Source: an uncultured Acetatifactor sp.
GTDB lineage: Bacteria; Bacillota; Clostridia; Lachnospirales; Lachnospiraceae
DNA: 64,000 nucleotides
Direction: 5' to 3'
Assembly: GCA_910577235.1 (NCBI GenBank)
Contig: CAJTMX010000009.1
Location: forward strand, 1 to 64,000
The notes beneath the pieces were generated by a model. It made no database searches and was not told where the DNA came from. It was given only the letters and a program-made list of their open reading frames with translations. Positions 17,333 to 28,933 of the stretch are shown here, one piece after another (the first letter of the stretch is position 1; every line of letters starts with the position of its first letter). The position numbers and the translations under genes were made by a program.

Positions 17333-18294
17333 GCAAAGAAAAAAAGAAGGGCAGAATTATGTGGGGATTTATCTATGTTTTTGCGTTTTTTGCTGCTTTT
17401 ATTGGGTCTGTTATTTTTAAAATGACCTATAATCCTTATGGCAGCGAGTTTTCGGTTCATTGGAACGATTCCGTTGGCACAGCCTATACTGACATTTCCT
17501 ATGGCAGTGGTGATGCCAACAAATTTGACCTTTATGTTCCCTCTGACAACTCGAAAGACAGCTATGGTCTTATCGTTTATCTTCACGCCGGCGGATTTAC
17601 AGGCGGGGATAAATCAGACGATGCACAGATACTTCAATGGCTCTGCTCGAAAGGCTATGTAACAGCGGGCATTAACTATACCCTGTTTAGCGAAACGCAC
17701 CCTGATGCAAGCGTTTATTCTCAGTCAGTAGAAATCAGGGAGAGTATGGCATCAGTCATAGCAGAAGCTGAAAAGCTGGGGTATCCTATTGATGAAATGG
17801 CGATTGGGGGAGGTTCTGCGGGCGGCTGCCTTGCTCTGCTTTACGCCTATCGTGATGCAGAAACTTTACCGATTCCCGTAAAGATGGTCTTTGAAGCCGT
17901 CGGACCTTCCTCTTTTTATCCTGAGGATTGGAAAAGCTACGGTCTAGATAAGAGCGCCGATGCTGCGAGGGAATTGTTTGGTACAATGGCAGGAAAGGAA
18001 ATCAACTCGGAATTTGGCACGCCGGAATATGACGAGGAAATGAAAAATATTTCCGCTTTGCTCTGGATAAATGAAAATACGCCGCCTACCCTTATGGCTT
18101 ATGGAAAATATGATAAATTCCAGCCTTATGAAGGTTCGCTCAGGCTTTTGGCGGCACTTGAGGATAACAATATTCCCCATGACTATTATCTGTGTGAACA
18201 TTCAGGACATGGCTTACAGAATGACAATAAGGTATATGTAGAGTATATGCGGAAAATACTGGAATATCTTAATACCTATATGCCTGTAAATTAA
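17329..18294 (+). CDS. Alpha/beta hydrolase of the esterase/lipase (HSL/BD-FAE-like) type
   Basis: A 321-residue hydrolase with one N-terminal membrane segment (~10-28). The oxyanion motif is VYLHAGGFTGGD, the nucleophile is in GGGSAGGC, the acid in YGKYDKFQP and the His in HSGHGLQ, so the triad is complete. It overlaps the small membrane protein gene by four bases and is opposite a TetR gene. Probably an extracytoplasmic carboxylesterase; substrate unknown. It is AT-rich, like the rest of this segment. Confidence 0.88.
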   Translation: MSKEKKKGRIMWGFIYVFAFFAAFIGSVIFKMTYNPYGSEFSVHWNDSVGTAYTDISYGSGDANKFDLYVPSDNSKDSYGLIVYLHAGGFTGGDKSDDAQILQWLCSKGYVTAGINYTLFSETHPDASVYSQSVEIRESMASVIAEAEKLGYPIDEMAIGGGSAGGCLALLYAYRDAETLPIPVKMVFEAVGPSSFYPEDWKSYGLDKSADAARELFGTMAGKEINSEFGTPEYDEEMKNISALLWINENTPPTLMAYGKYDKFQPYEGSLRLLAALEDNNIPHDYYLCEHSGHGLQNDNKVYVEYMRKILEYLNTYMPVN

Positions 18295-18379
18295 ACAACA
18301 TATAAAATCGGACAATAAATATAGTTATTTTATAACCCCTTCATTGTAAAAAGATAAACCTGTTAATGAAGTTTTGCAC

Positions 18380-18407
18380 CGCCGTTATGGTGTAATTCAT
18401 AACGGCG
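18380..18407. repeat. Perfect 10-bp inverted repeat between convergent genes
   Basis: CGCCGTTATG (18380-18389) and CATAACGGCG (18398-18407) with an 8-base loop lie between the hydrolase stop and the mobilisation remnant. There is no long T run, so it may be a weak bidirectional terminator or an element end. Confidence 0.5.
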
Positions 18408-18429
18408 CTACATAGTCTTGGAAAAACTA

Positions 18430-19119
18430 TCATCGTTCCCCTCTGTTTCTGCTTTTGGAAGTTTGATTTAATTGCTGGTCTGTATTTTCCCTTTGGTAAT
18501 TCCGTAACCGTTTATATACGCTTTCCCTATCCTGCCTCCCCGCATTTTCTCCATATTTTTCTTCCCATTCGCAGGATTTGTCCCGATAACCGTCATAGGC
18601 ATTCTTAGCCGCAGCATATGCTTTATAGAAATCATGCATTGTTTGGAATCCATACCGTTTTGCAGTTCCCGACAGACCGATTTTTAGAAGGTCTATTTCC
18701 CCGTTCTTACGGTCAATCCTGCTTTGCAGTTGCCCTTTCTTCGTCAGTTTCGCAAGTCCTTTCAGGCTGTCACGCTCAAGTTCCAAATTGTTGCGTTCCC
18801 TCTCTGCGTCAAAGATAATCCCGTTTTGGCGGTTTAGTTCCTTATAAATCTTTAGCAGCTTTGGATATGCAGCGGCTTCAGCGGACATGGCAGGTTTGGG
18901 CGGTATCTTTGATATTTTCTGCTCTGTTGTCTGCGTTTTAGTCTGTAACGGCTGTTTCTGTGCCGTCGGATTGGCAGTTGATTGTTTAAGAGGGTTTTTC
19001 TCCTCCTTTGTCAGCGGCACTTGTAGCAAATCTGTTTCAAAAAGTTTTGCAGACAGTTCCCTTGCCTTTTGTAACACTTTTGAAATCAATATTTGTATTT
19101 GTTTGTTGCCCCTCAGCAC
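18430..19119 (-). pseudogene. Remnant of a mobilisation/relaxase-type gene (C-terminal part)
   Basis: About 229 residues, highly charged and helical (ERERNNLELERDSLKGLAK; KKGQLQSRIDRKNGEIDLLK; RYGFQTMHDFYKAY), like the C-terminal tails of relaxases from integrative and mobilisable elements. There is no good ribosome site at the GTG/ATG start. In another frame just upstream (about 19030-19160) a second coding-like stretch, VKELSASIGRMLASAEGQQ, ends at a stop, which suggests a frameshift or deletion. No nuclease motif remains. It marks the right edge of the accessory segment. Family call is tentative. Confidence 0.45.
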
Positions 19120-19246
19120 TAGCCAACATCCTTCCGATAGATGCTGACAACTCCTTCACCTGTTCCCCGGGTTATCCTGCTCCAACATGCAGAACGCTGC
19201 CCCGACAAGAGAATTATACCAATGAAAAACGCATTCCCCGTTTGGT

Positions 19247-20161
19247 CTACTCCTTTTTTCCATACAGCCGAATCATATTTTCCGCCATATGGCAGAGCTT
19301 GTCTCTCACGGATTCCGGTTCCAGCACTTCCACCTGGTCTCCAAATCCCATTAACCAGGAGATCAGACAGTCCTCATTGGTATATTCTTCCTCAAACAGC
19401 AATTTCCCGTCTTCCCGCTGTATATAGCTGTGGATGCCAAAACTCTCTATCAGCCGCCATTTCATCTCGGGAGAAAACAGTGCCTTGACAACAATTCTCC
19501 CCGGAAATATTCTTTCATCGGAAAGATCAGGCACCGGTATACCCCGCGGCGCAAATCCCTGCTCAGACACTTCCGTTTCTTCCATGCGGTTCAATTTGAA
19601 CAGGCGGAAATCTTTCCTCTCCTGGCACCATCCCCAAATATACCAGTTCGACCATTTAAAGAGCAGATAATAAGGTTCTATGTTTCTGCGGCTCTCCCCC
19701 CTGGGGGCATAATATCGAAAACGTAATAACCTCCTGTTCTCTATGGCAAACTGTATCTTCTCGATCTTAGGGGCAAGAGAGCCCTTGTACCAGGAGGACA
19801 GGTCAATCCATATATAGTCTTTTCCGTTAATAAGTTGCGAAGCGCCCTCACGCAGCTTTTCCATCAGCTGCGCATAATGCCTGCCGCCGCTGACGCTGTC
19901 CAGCCCCCGAAGACCCGCCAGGATCTCACGCATCTCCCCGGTGGAAAGCAGCGTCTTCTCCAACCGATACCCCTCCATTATGGAGATGCCGCCTCCCACT
20001 CCCTGTCTTGTACATATCGGGATTCCGGCCCTGCACAGAGACTCAATATCCCGATTGATGGTTCGCCTGGATACTTCAAAGCGCTCCGCCAGCTCCGGTG
20101 CCGTTATGCTGTCTCTCTGTAACAACACCGCCAATATTCCCACAAGTCTGTCTACTTTCAT
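19247..20161 (-). CDS. YafY-type WYL-domain transcriptional regulator
   Basis: A 304-residue regulator. An N-terminal winged helix (TAPELAERFEVSRRTINRDI, ~18-38) is followed by the GVGGGISIMEGYRL wing typical of YafY proteins, then a WYL ligand-sensing domain (~140-215, NIEPYYLLFKWSNWYIWGW) and a WCX C-terminal extension. The ligand is unknown. It precedes a gap of 49 bases and the YwlG-like gene. There is no obvious single target; it could regulate the neighbouring genes. Confidence 0.9.
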   Translation of the reverse strand: MKVDRLVGILAVLLQRDSITAPELAERFEVSRRTINRDIESLCRAGIPICTRQGVGGGISIMEGYRLEKTLLSTGEMREILAGLRGLDSVSGGRHYAQLMEKLREGASQLINGKDYIWIDLSSWYKGSLAPKIEKIQFAIENRRLLRFRYYAPRGESRRNIEPYYLLFKWSNWYIWGWCQERKDFRLFKLNRMEETEVSEQGFAPRGIPVPDLSDERIFPGRIVVKALFSPEMKWRLIESFGIHSYIQREDGKLLFEEEYTNEDCLISWLMGFGDQVEVLEPESVRDKLCHMAENMIRLYGKKE

Positions 20162-20210
20162 ATGGTCTCCTCTTCCTGTGGGCAGACAGCCTCAGACAGC
20201 GATCATACTC

Positions 20211-20801
20211 TCAATCTGCCAGACTGTCGTCATACGCTGCCCGGCTGCCTCCCACATACTTGGCTCTGGTGCGGGCGCAGACCACGTGAGCCTGGCCGAC
20301 CGCCCTCCGGCCAGTGCGCACCGGTACCGCCACCGCCGCCAGATGCATACCGATCAGAGTATCGCCTATATCTATTCCGGCCTGAGCCTCAATCTGTTCC
20401 ACTGCCACCGGCTCCTTCATACTGCGGTAAGCCGCCGTGGCAAAAGCACCACCCGCCTTCAGCTGGGGCACCACATTGACCCTGGTAAGCCGATACTCCT
20501 TCATACAGGCCTTGTCCACGATCAGACTGCGGTTCAGATGCTCGCAGCATTGGCAGGCCAGATATATCCCTCTCTTTTCGCAGAAAGCGTAAGCTGTGCC
20601 AAAAAGACATTCACCGATCTCCTCGCTGGAATAGGTGCCGATCCTGCTGCCCGCCACCTCACTGCTGGAGCAGCCGATTACCAGAATATCCCCCTGCTCC
20701 AGGTGTGCCGCCGAAAACAGTTCCTGCAACAATTCCTCCAATTGTCCGGCGAGTTCCTCCATATGCTCATATCTTTCATGGGAAATTCCATATACGCTCA
20801 A
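20211..20801 (-). CDS. YwlG-like TIGR01440 family protein
   Basis: A 196-residue cytoplasmic protein of the conserved TIGR01440 (DUF436) family. Hallmarks are VIGCSSSEVAGSRIGTYSSE and LACQCCEHLNRSLIV, with paired cysteines, and VPQLKAGGAFATAAY. The biochemical role is not established. The proposed start is TTG, with AAGGAAGGGG upstream; an internal ATG at residue 14 is an alternative. An open frame from upstream ends two bases before this start, a hint of former translational coupling. Confidence 0.85.
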   Translation of the reverse strand: MSVYGISHERYEHMEELAGQLEELLQELFSAAHLEQGDILVIGCSSSEVAGSRIGTYSSEEIGECLFGTAYAFCEKRGIYLACQCCEHLNRSLIVDKACMKEYRLTRVNVVPQLKAGGAFATAAYRSMKEPVAVEQIEAQAGIDIGDTLIGMHLAAVAVPVRTGRRAVGQAHVVCARTRAKYVGGSRAAYDDSLAD

Positions 20802-20802
20802 A

Positions 20803-21030
20803 TTATACCCCTTCCTTTCTCGTTTCCTTGTAGTACATCAGTTCCTTCAGAGCCGTTGCAGGCTCTGACTTGACCAGTTCCGGCCCCTCCCCCACAGAAA
20901 TCAGAACTGCACCCCCACAGAAATCAGAACTGCGAAGTTCCTTGACAAACTCCCTCAAACGCTCCCTCTGAGATCCGACAGGGGGGAAATGTCTCTCTTG
21001 TGTTCGCTGTATCCCTGTGCCTATACGCTT
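20803..21030 (-). pseudogene. Coding-like remnant continuing in frame from the Nudix stop
   Basis: After the Nudix TGA (21031-21033) the same frame stays open for about 75 codons to a TAA at 20803-20805. The text looks protein-like (SQRERLREFVKELRSSD; GPELVKSEPATALKELMYY) but has no credible start or ribosome site. It contains a 23-bp tandem duplication that shifts frame. It may be the tail of a decayed gene or a former C-terminal extension of the Nudix protein. No family recognised. Confidence 0.35.
20889..20933. repeat. 23-bp tandem duplication
   Basis: Two copies of a 23-bp unit (20889-20911 and 20912-20933 plus one differing base) built on CCCCCACAGAAATCAGAACT. It lies inside the coding-like remnant and its length is not a multiple of three. 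Confidence 0.9.
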
Positions 21031-21522
21031 TCACCGTTCCGACAGCTCCAAAAACTCCACTTTGTCCGGGTTTCCAATACCGGCGTACAGTTTGTCCGTA
21101 TGCCGTCCGATGGCGCAAAAGTGTTCCATCACAAATTTTGCAGTGAAAGGCATTTCCAGAGAATGTGTATCCTCCAGGGAAAACCAACGGGATATGCCTT
21201 CATCGGAACTTAAGTCATCGCTTACATTCTCTTTAAGATCGGCAAAAAAATAATAGTTTTGTCTGATCTCTCCATTGATCCTGGTGAGCGTGACATAGCG
21301 CAGCGCCAGATTGTCCATATCCTCCGGGCCGAGTCCCAACTCCTCATGCAGTTCCCTTAGTACGCACGCCCTGGCGTCATTGAGTTCACAGTCTTCAAAA
21401 TGACCTCCCGCCGAGCCTGTCCAGACGTTATTTACAACTCTGCTGCCCTGCCTGTAAAGGAGAAGAACCTGCTCTCCCCTAAACAGGTAAATGCACGTCA
21501 TATTCCGCAGTTTTCCCTCCAC
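21031..21522 (-). CDS. Nudix hydrolase
   Basis: A 163-residue pyrophosphohydrolase. The Nudix helix is present as GGHFEDCELNDARACVLREL followed by HEELGL; the catalytic REL-EE-G core is intact, but two residues more than the usual seven separate the first Glu from the RE pair. The substrate is probably a nucleoside-diphosphate derivative; it cannot be read from sequence. The start is GTG, eight bases after GGAGG. It lies 53 bases after the acetyltransferase stop on the same strand. Confidence 0.88.
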   Translation of the reverse strand: MEGKLRNMTCIYLFRGEQVLLLYRQGSRVVNNVWTGSAGGHFEDCELNDARACVLRELHEELGLGPEDMDNLALRYVTLTRINGEIRQNYYFFADLKENVSDDLSSDEGISRWFSLEDTHSLEMPFTAKFVMEHFCAIGRHTDKLYAGIGNPDKVEFLELSER

Positions 21523-21575
21523 ACAGAATCCTCCTTGTCTTTATAAGCATCCGCAGAAACATTATTTCTGTATCT

Positions 21576-22103
21576 TCAGTCAGGTGTATCCAAAAAATCT
21601 TCGGCTACCAGCTCATAGTCCACCGACGACTGTATCTCTCCCACCTGATCAGTCCAGGAGTTTTCATTTATTCTGACCCTTTTAAATCCCAACAACTCGT
21701 AGACATGCTGTGCTCTGGTATTTTTCAAGTTGGTATCCAGAATGATCTTTCCATATCCCAGAGAGAACAATTCTCTTATGAGCATGCTCAATATAACTCT
21801 TCCCAGACCCTTTTCCTGATATTCCGCTTCGCAGATCTTTATGCCGATCTCGGCGACGCGGTTTCCCTTGTTATAATAATTCATCTCGCCGATGGCGGCT
21901 CCTCTGTACTCGATCATGAGCCTGCGCTTTGTATCGTCGCTGTCATTTGTGATCTGCTTTTGTATCTGTTCCGCCGTCGTTCCAAGCCCGTTAGGAAAGC
22001 CTGCATGGGCCATCACACTGCCGTCGTTCCACCATTTCGCAAGCTGCGGGCAGTCGGCACTCTCCGCGTTTCTGATACACAGATCCTTATGGATGATGTT
22101 CAT
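21576..22103 (-). CDS. GNAT-family N-acetyltransferase
   Basis: A 175-residue acetyltransferase. The acetyl-CoA site is in EAEYQEKGLGRVILSMLIRE (Q/R-x-x-G-x-G/A form), and the C-terminal NTRAQHVYELLGFKRVR block is typical. The N-terminal part (CPQLAKWWNDG) resembles RimJ/aminoglycoside-type members. The ATG at 22103 is chosen for GGGGGAGG upstream. The acceptor is unknown. It precedes the Nudix gene and follows an unknown gene on the same strand. Confidence 0.88.
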   Translation of the reverse strand: MNIIHKDLCIRNAESADCPQLAKWWNDGSVMAHAGFPNGLGTTAEQIQKQITNDSDDTKRRLMIEYRGAAIGEMNYYNKGNRVAEIGIKICEAEYQEKGLGRVILSMLIRELFSLGYGKIILDTNLKNTRAQHVYELLGFKRVRINENSWTDQVGEIQSSVDYELVAEDFLDTPD

Positions 22104-22151
22104 ACTACACCTCCCCCTTTTCAAGACAGAAGAACCTCTGGCATTTTGGCA

Positions 22152-22754
22152 TCACATCCATCCCTTCAGTTCCTCCCCGGCACATTTTCCTACTATTACC
22201 TTTATATTCTTAAAGTACTCCGGTGCCATGGCGTAGGCCGTCATCCGCAGATGTCCCTCCACGATGACATATTCCTCATAATCCGCCGTGAGAAAAAACA
22301 TGCTGGGAAAAGTCCCATTATTTCTGATATGAGAGGCCGCGCGTAGAAAGCCCTCATTGCTCTGTTCATAAACGCATATCCCTCTGCGGATCATCTCAGC
22401 GGCATCCGTCGGCCGGTGGGTTCCCCCGGATAACATGTTCCAATAACTATAATGGATATACCTTATTTTTTCCAGATCTGGCTGTGAAAAGCTGCATAGT
22501 TTCCAGTCCGTGACAATGGGAAAGCGCTCAAACATGCTCTCGTTTCTGCCGTATCCCCTGACAGCCCCCAGCAGCTCCCTTCTCTGCCGGTTCTCCTTCT
22601 GGCTCTGCATATCTGCGGAGAGAATTATCTTTTCATCCAGAGCAAGTCCTTTCATCGTATCCCTAATACCATCCGAGTAGCGGCTGGACGAAAACTCTGC
22701 CCTCAAATATTCCCGAATCATCTCCTCCTCGGAGCTTTGGCGTAAAATGTTCAT
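22152..22754 (-). CDS. Unrecognised 200-residue protein
   Basis: I do not recognise the family. The ATG at 22754 has GAGGA upstream; an earlier in-frame start would add 33 residues with a poor site. The protein is soluble, with EEEMIREYLRAEFSSSRYSD at the N-terminus, GGTHRPTDAAEMIRRG in the middle and YVIVEGHLRMTAYAMAPEYF near the C-terminus. The last block recalls the VEGHxRxxAY pattern of ParB-like or kinase-like domains, but that is weak. It is 48 bases from the GNAT gene and 42 bases after carB, so it may be read through from carB. Confidence 0.6.
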   Translation of the reverse strand: MNILRQSSEEEMIREYLRAEFSSSRYSDGIRDTMKGLALDEKIILSADMQSQKENRQRRELLGAVRGYGRNESMFERFPIVTDWKLCSFSQPDLEKIRYIHYSYWNMLSGGTHRPTDAAEMIRRGICVYEQSNEGFLRAASHIRNNGTFPSMFFLTADYEEYVIVEGHLRMTAYAMAPEYFKNIKVIVGKCAGEELKGWM

Positions 22755-22896
22755 ACAGTCCTCATCTTTCCAGAATAAAAAGTATGGCAAATTGCAAATC
22801 CCAGATTTAGACCACCTGTTGCACAGCATAATTGCCACGGAAATCTCCGGCACCTTTGTCGGACTCCCATGGCAATCCTATGCTTATTTATGTCTG

Positions 22897-26115
<3,219 letters not shown>

Positions 26116-26179
26116 ATTCATCCTCCTATTTTGAGGCTCTTTTGAACCTCCTTACCGCATACCCCTGAACACCTAAACA

Positions 26180-26210
26180 TAAGAAAAGCCAGTAACAAAA
26201 CTACTGGCTT
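26180..26210 (-). terminator. Terminator-like hairpin in carB leader
   Basis: AAGCCAGTA (26186-26194 complement) and TACTGGCTT (26202-26210) are perfect 9-bp arms with a 7-base loop; on the minus strand TTTTCTT follows. The stop codon of the upstream 38-residue ORF (26201-26203) lies in the stem/loop boundary, so a terminating ribosome would mask the hairpin. Confidence 0.65.
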
Positions 26211-26317
26211 ATCATGTCAATATATGGAGCCGAAACCATCATGGAAAAAAGAGAATAGAAAGCCATGCGCGCCTTTACCGGAATATTGATCTGTTTATCC
26301 ATGTACGCTGCTCCCAT
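26201..26317 (-). CDS. 38-residue ORF upstream of carB (possible leader peptide)
   Basis: ATG at 26315-26317 with GGAGG five bases upstream; stop TAG at 26201-26203. The peptide begins MGAAYMDKQINIPVKARMAF and ends in a hydrophobic FSMMVSAPYIDMISQ. A second ATG at 26302 is possible. It has its own promoter and its stop codon overlaps a terminator-like hairpin ahead of carB. It may be a leader peptide or an independent small membrane-active peptide. No family recognised, no cysteines. Confidence 0.55.
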   Translation of the reverse strand: MGAAYMDKQINIPVKARMAFYSLFSMMVSAPYIDMISQ

Positions 26318-26346
26318 CTTTTCCTCCGTCTCAACTCATTTTTTCT

Positions 26347-26375
26347 ATTATAGCTAAAAAGACCGGTTTCGTAAA
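26347..26375 (-). promoter_or_regulatory. Promoter for the carB leader
   Basis: TTTACG (26370-26375), 17 bases, TATAAT (26347-26352) on the minus strand, 30 bases before the small ORF start. The perfect -10 and spacing make it a convincing vegetative promoter. Confidence 0.75.
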
Positions 26376-26423
26376 TAGGAAAATGCTCATTTAAAAAAAT
26401 TCAGAATATTCCTCCGCTCACAA

Positions 26424-27386
26424 TTAATTTTCCAGATTTATTAAAGCGTATATTTCTTCCGGCGAGGGCCCTTTGCCGCAGATTTCCACCAACACATTGT
26501 CGCTGTACAGAATGCCGATATCGGTGCGCCACCCTGCCGCGTCTCCTTGCTCCTCCGCCTGATATGACCTTGCCTCTACAATCCGGAGCGTGATCTGTTC
26601 CGGATAAAAAGTGGCATTTGACACTTTTTGTATCAGTTCCTGAGGAACGCTGTCCGCCAGGGGGATGGTATACAGTCCCAGATCATACTCCCGGGGGCTG
26701 TCCACATCCACCAGCCAGTCGCTGACCGACTCATCGGTCTGCCTGCAGCTTATGCTTATCTCCTCTGTGCCCTTGTTCCAGATCACACGCAGTCCCGACT
26801 CGGAACGCGACCCGCTGGTAAACTCGTATCCCTCGGGCAGCTCAACGTCCACATATCTGCCATATACGGCATTTTCCCGGGCAGCCTCCCATGTCAGCGA
26901 TTCCGTTTCCCCTTTCATAAGACAGGATTCTAACTCCTGCACCGTGCCTGACACAGCATCCTCCATCTCTCCCGATGCGGAAGGGATGCCGTCCGTTGTC
27001 TCACAGTCCTGTTGGCTTTCCACTGACACGGAAACGCAGTTCTCTACCGGTTCCTCCTCCGGGATCGCCTTAGGCTCTTCATCCGCTACACAGTTTTCCT
27101 GCCCGGCCGGATCGGTTTGTCCGCCGCCGGCCTCCGCCATGGAATACATTTGTTCAGCCTCTTCCATGACTCCGCCCGCCATATTGGCCGTGTTATCGGA
27201 ATCATTGTTCAGTATCAGCGCCCCGTATCCCAGGCTTACGCAAAATACCAGACTGGCCGCCACGGCCACGGTCCGCACCCACAGCGCGCTGTTGCGTCTT
27301 CTTCTGAAACGCTCCGCCTCCTCCACGAAAGCTTCGTCAATCTCTCCGATCTCGCGAAACAGATCTTCTTTATTGATAGTCCCCAT
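26424..27386 (-). CDS. Membrane anti-sigma factor partner of ECF sigma
   Basis: A 320-residue single-pass membrane protein: cytoplasmic N-terminus (~1-35: KEDLFREIGEIDEAFVEEAE), one membrane segment (~37-58) and an extracytoplasmic part that is acidic and linker-like at 65-150 and folded at ~160-320 (DUF4367-like appearance). Its position 17 bases after an ECF sigma gene is the main reason for the call. I see no HxxxCxxC zinc anti-sigma motif in the N-terminus. Probably holds the sigma factor at the membrane until a surface signal releases it. Confidence 0.7.
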   Translation of the reverse strand: MGTINKEDLFREIGEIDEAFVEEAERFRRRRNSALWVRTVAVAASLVFCVSLGYGALILNNDSDNTANMAGGVMEEAEQMYSMAEAGGGQTDPAGQENCVADEEPKAIPEEEPVENCVSVSVESQQDCETTDGIPSASGEMEDAVSGTVQELESCLMKGETESLTWEAARENAVYGRYVDVELPEGYEFTSGSRSESGLRVIWNKGTEEISISCRQTDESVSDWLVDVDSPREYDLGLYTIPLADSVPQELIQKVSNATFYPEQITLRIVEARSYQAEEQGDAAGWRTDIGILYSDNVLVEICGKGPSPEEIYALINLEN

Positions 27387-27403
27387 TTTTCTGTCCTTCC
27401 TGT

Positions 27404-27964
27404 CTACACCTGTACGCCCCGAGCCTGCAGATAGTCCCTGAGCTCCTGTCTGACCCTGAAAAGGGTGGTCTTAACCTTACTCTCGCTGATTGCCAGCCTT
27501 TCCGCTATCTCTTTGACGGAATCCGCGTAATAGTACCGGCGGACAAACATAACTCTCGTCTCCGTCTTCATTTTTTCCAAAAAAGCGTTAATCATTCCTG
27601 CCACTTCCCCGGCGATATAAGTATCCTCCACCGAACAGGAAGATGCCAGACACTCCTCCAGCTCATCAAGCACCAGATCAAACTGGCCGTTGCGCTTGCC
27701 CGCCCTGTTGTACTCATAACGGTTCAATGCGATATTGCGGCTGATCCGGCTCAGAAAAGCGGATAAGATATTGGGCCTGGTAGGAGGTATCGCGTTCCAC
27801 GCGGCCACATAGGTATCGTTCTCACACTCCTGGGCATCCTCATAGCTGCCCACGATCCGCATGGCAATGCTGCGACACAGACGGCCGTATTTCTCCGCCG
27901 TCCGGGTGATCGCCTCCTCGGAACGCTCAAAATATAGATCAATGATCCTGCTGTCCTCCATCAT
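27404..27964 (-). CDS. ECF-type RNA polymerase sigma factor
   Basis: A 186-residue sigma-70 family member. Region 2 spans ~20-85 (EDAQECENDTYVAAWNAIPP, SRISRNIALNRYEY) and region 4 ~125-180 (DSVKEIAERLAISESKVKTT then LFRVRQELRDYL). Two adjacent ATG codons follow GAGAGG and AAAGGG; either may be used. It is followed by its putative membrane anti-sigma gene. The regulon is unknown; such pairs commonly autoregulate. Confidence 0.92.
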   Translation of the reverse strand: MMEDSRIIDLYFERSEEAITRTAEKYGRLCRSIAMRIVGSYEDAQECENDTYVAAWNAIPPTRPNILSAFLSRISRNIALNRYEYNRAGKRNGQFDLVLDELEECLASSCSVEDTYIAGEVAGMINAFLEKMKTETRVMFVRRYYYADSVKEIAERLAISESKVKTTLFRVRQELRDYLQARGVQV

Positions 27965-28005
27965 CCTCTCGGGTCCCTTTCACAATTATATAGACAGTAA
28001 AATAA

Positions 28006-28917
28006 TCATTTGGTTACACACTGAGCCCGCAACGCCTGTGTCAAAAACTTTTCCAGCGCGTTCATTGCCAGTTTCAGACAACCCAATATGCCCTGATCGT
28101 CATGCAGACTGCAAGGCGTAATGTAACGGTTTAAATTCTCCAACTCCGGTGTGATCACATAGTCGGCCATCAATTCCTGATACTGTCTGCGGATCAGCGG
28201 AAAGATCTGTTCCTGATGCATGACACCACCGCCCAAAATGATCCTCTTTGGAGAATAGACCAGCGTATAATTCACACAGGCCTGGGCGATATAATACGCC
28301 TCCAGCTCCCATACTTCTTCGCGATCTCCAAGCGTCTCCGCCTTAGCACCCCAGCGCTCCTCAATGGCGGGACCGCACGCCAGACCCTCCAGACAGTTGT
28401 TGTGGAAGGGACATTTTCCCTCATAGGTGTCCGACGGATGACGCTGTAACAGAATATGCCCCGCCTCCGGATGCATCATCCCATGGAGCAATTTGCCGCC
28501 CGCAAAGACTCCCACTCCCACGCCGGTTCCCACGGTCACATAGATACAACTGTCCAGCCCCCGCACGGAGCCAAAGGATACTTCCCCCAGCACTGCGGCG
28601 TTCACATCCGTGTCAAATCCCACCGGACATCCCAGCGCCTCCTCAAAGGCCGCCACGATATTATAGTTCTGCCATGCCAATTTGGGAGTGGTGGTAATAT
28701 GGCCGTAAGTAGCCGTTCCCTCCACCGGATTGATTGGGCCAAAACACCCGATGCCCAGAGCATCCAGATCATACTTCTTAAAAAAAGCTATCATTTGCGG
28801 CATAGTCTCCTTGGGACTAACCGTGGGAATGGATATCCGCTCCAATATCTGTCCCTGTTCGTTTCCGACGGCGCACACCATCTTGGTGCCGCCCGCTTCC
28901 AATGCTCCCAGTACCAT
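28006..28917 (-). CDS. ROK-family sugar kinase, fructokinase-like
   Basis: A 303-residue ATP-dependent hexose kinase. The phosphate-binding start is LGALEAGGTKMVCAVG; the ROK substrate block is VGFDTDVNAAVLGE with the catalytic Asp; the zinc-binding ROK signature is PEAGHILLQRHP followed by CPFHNNCLEGLACG. The closest match by memory is the ScrK/GmuE-type fructokinase of Firmicutes. The upstream gene encodes a solute-binding lipoprotein, but no sugar permease adjoins, so the physiological sugar is uncertain. A terminator separates it from the lipoprotein gene. Confidence 0.9.
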   Translation of the reverse strand: MVLGALEAGGTKMVCAVGNEQGQILERISIPTVSPKETMPQMIAFFKKYDLDALGIGCFGPINPVEGTATYGHITTTPKLAWQNYNIVAAFEEALGCPVGFDTDVNAAVLGEVSFGSVRGLDSCIYVTVGTGVGVGVFAGGKLLHGMMHPEAGHILLQRHPSDTYEGKCPFHNNCLEGLACGPAIEERWGAKAETLGDREEVWELEAYYIAQACVNYTLVYSPKRIILGGGVMHQEQIFPLIRRQYQELMADYVITPELENLNRYITPCSLHDDQGILGCLKLAMNALEKFLTQALRAQCVTK

Positions 28918-28933
28918 CTTGACCTCCTTAAAT

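Noticed and set aside
19150..19240. TATAAT-like box before the mobilisation remnant
   Set aside because: No matching -35 at normal spacing and no intact gene downstream.
26122..26178. 20-codon ORF between the hairpin and carB
   Set aside because: It has no ribosome site and its start is in the T-rich tail of the hairpin.
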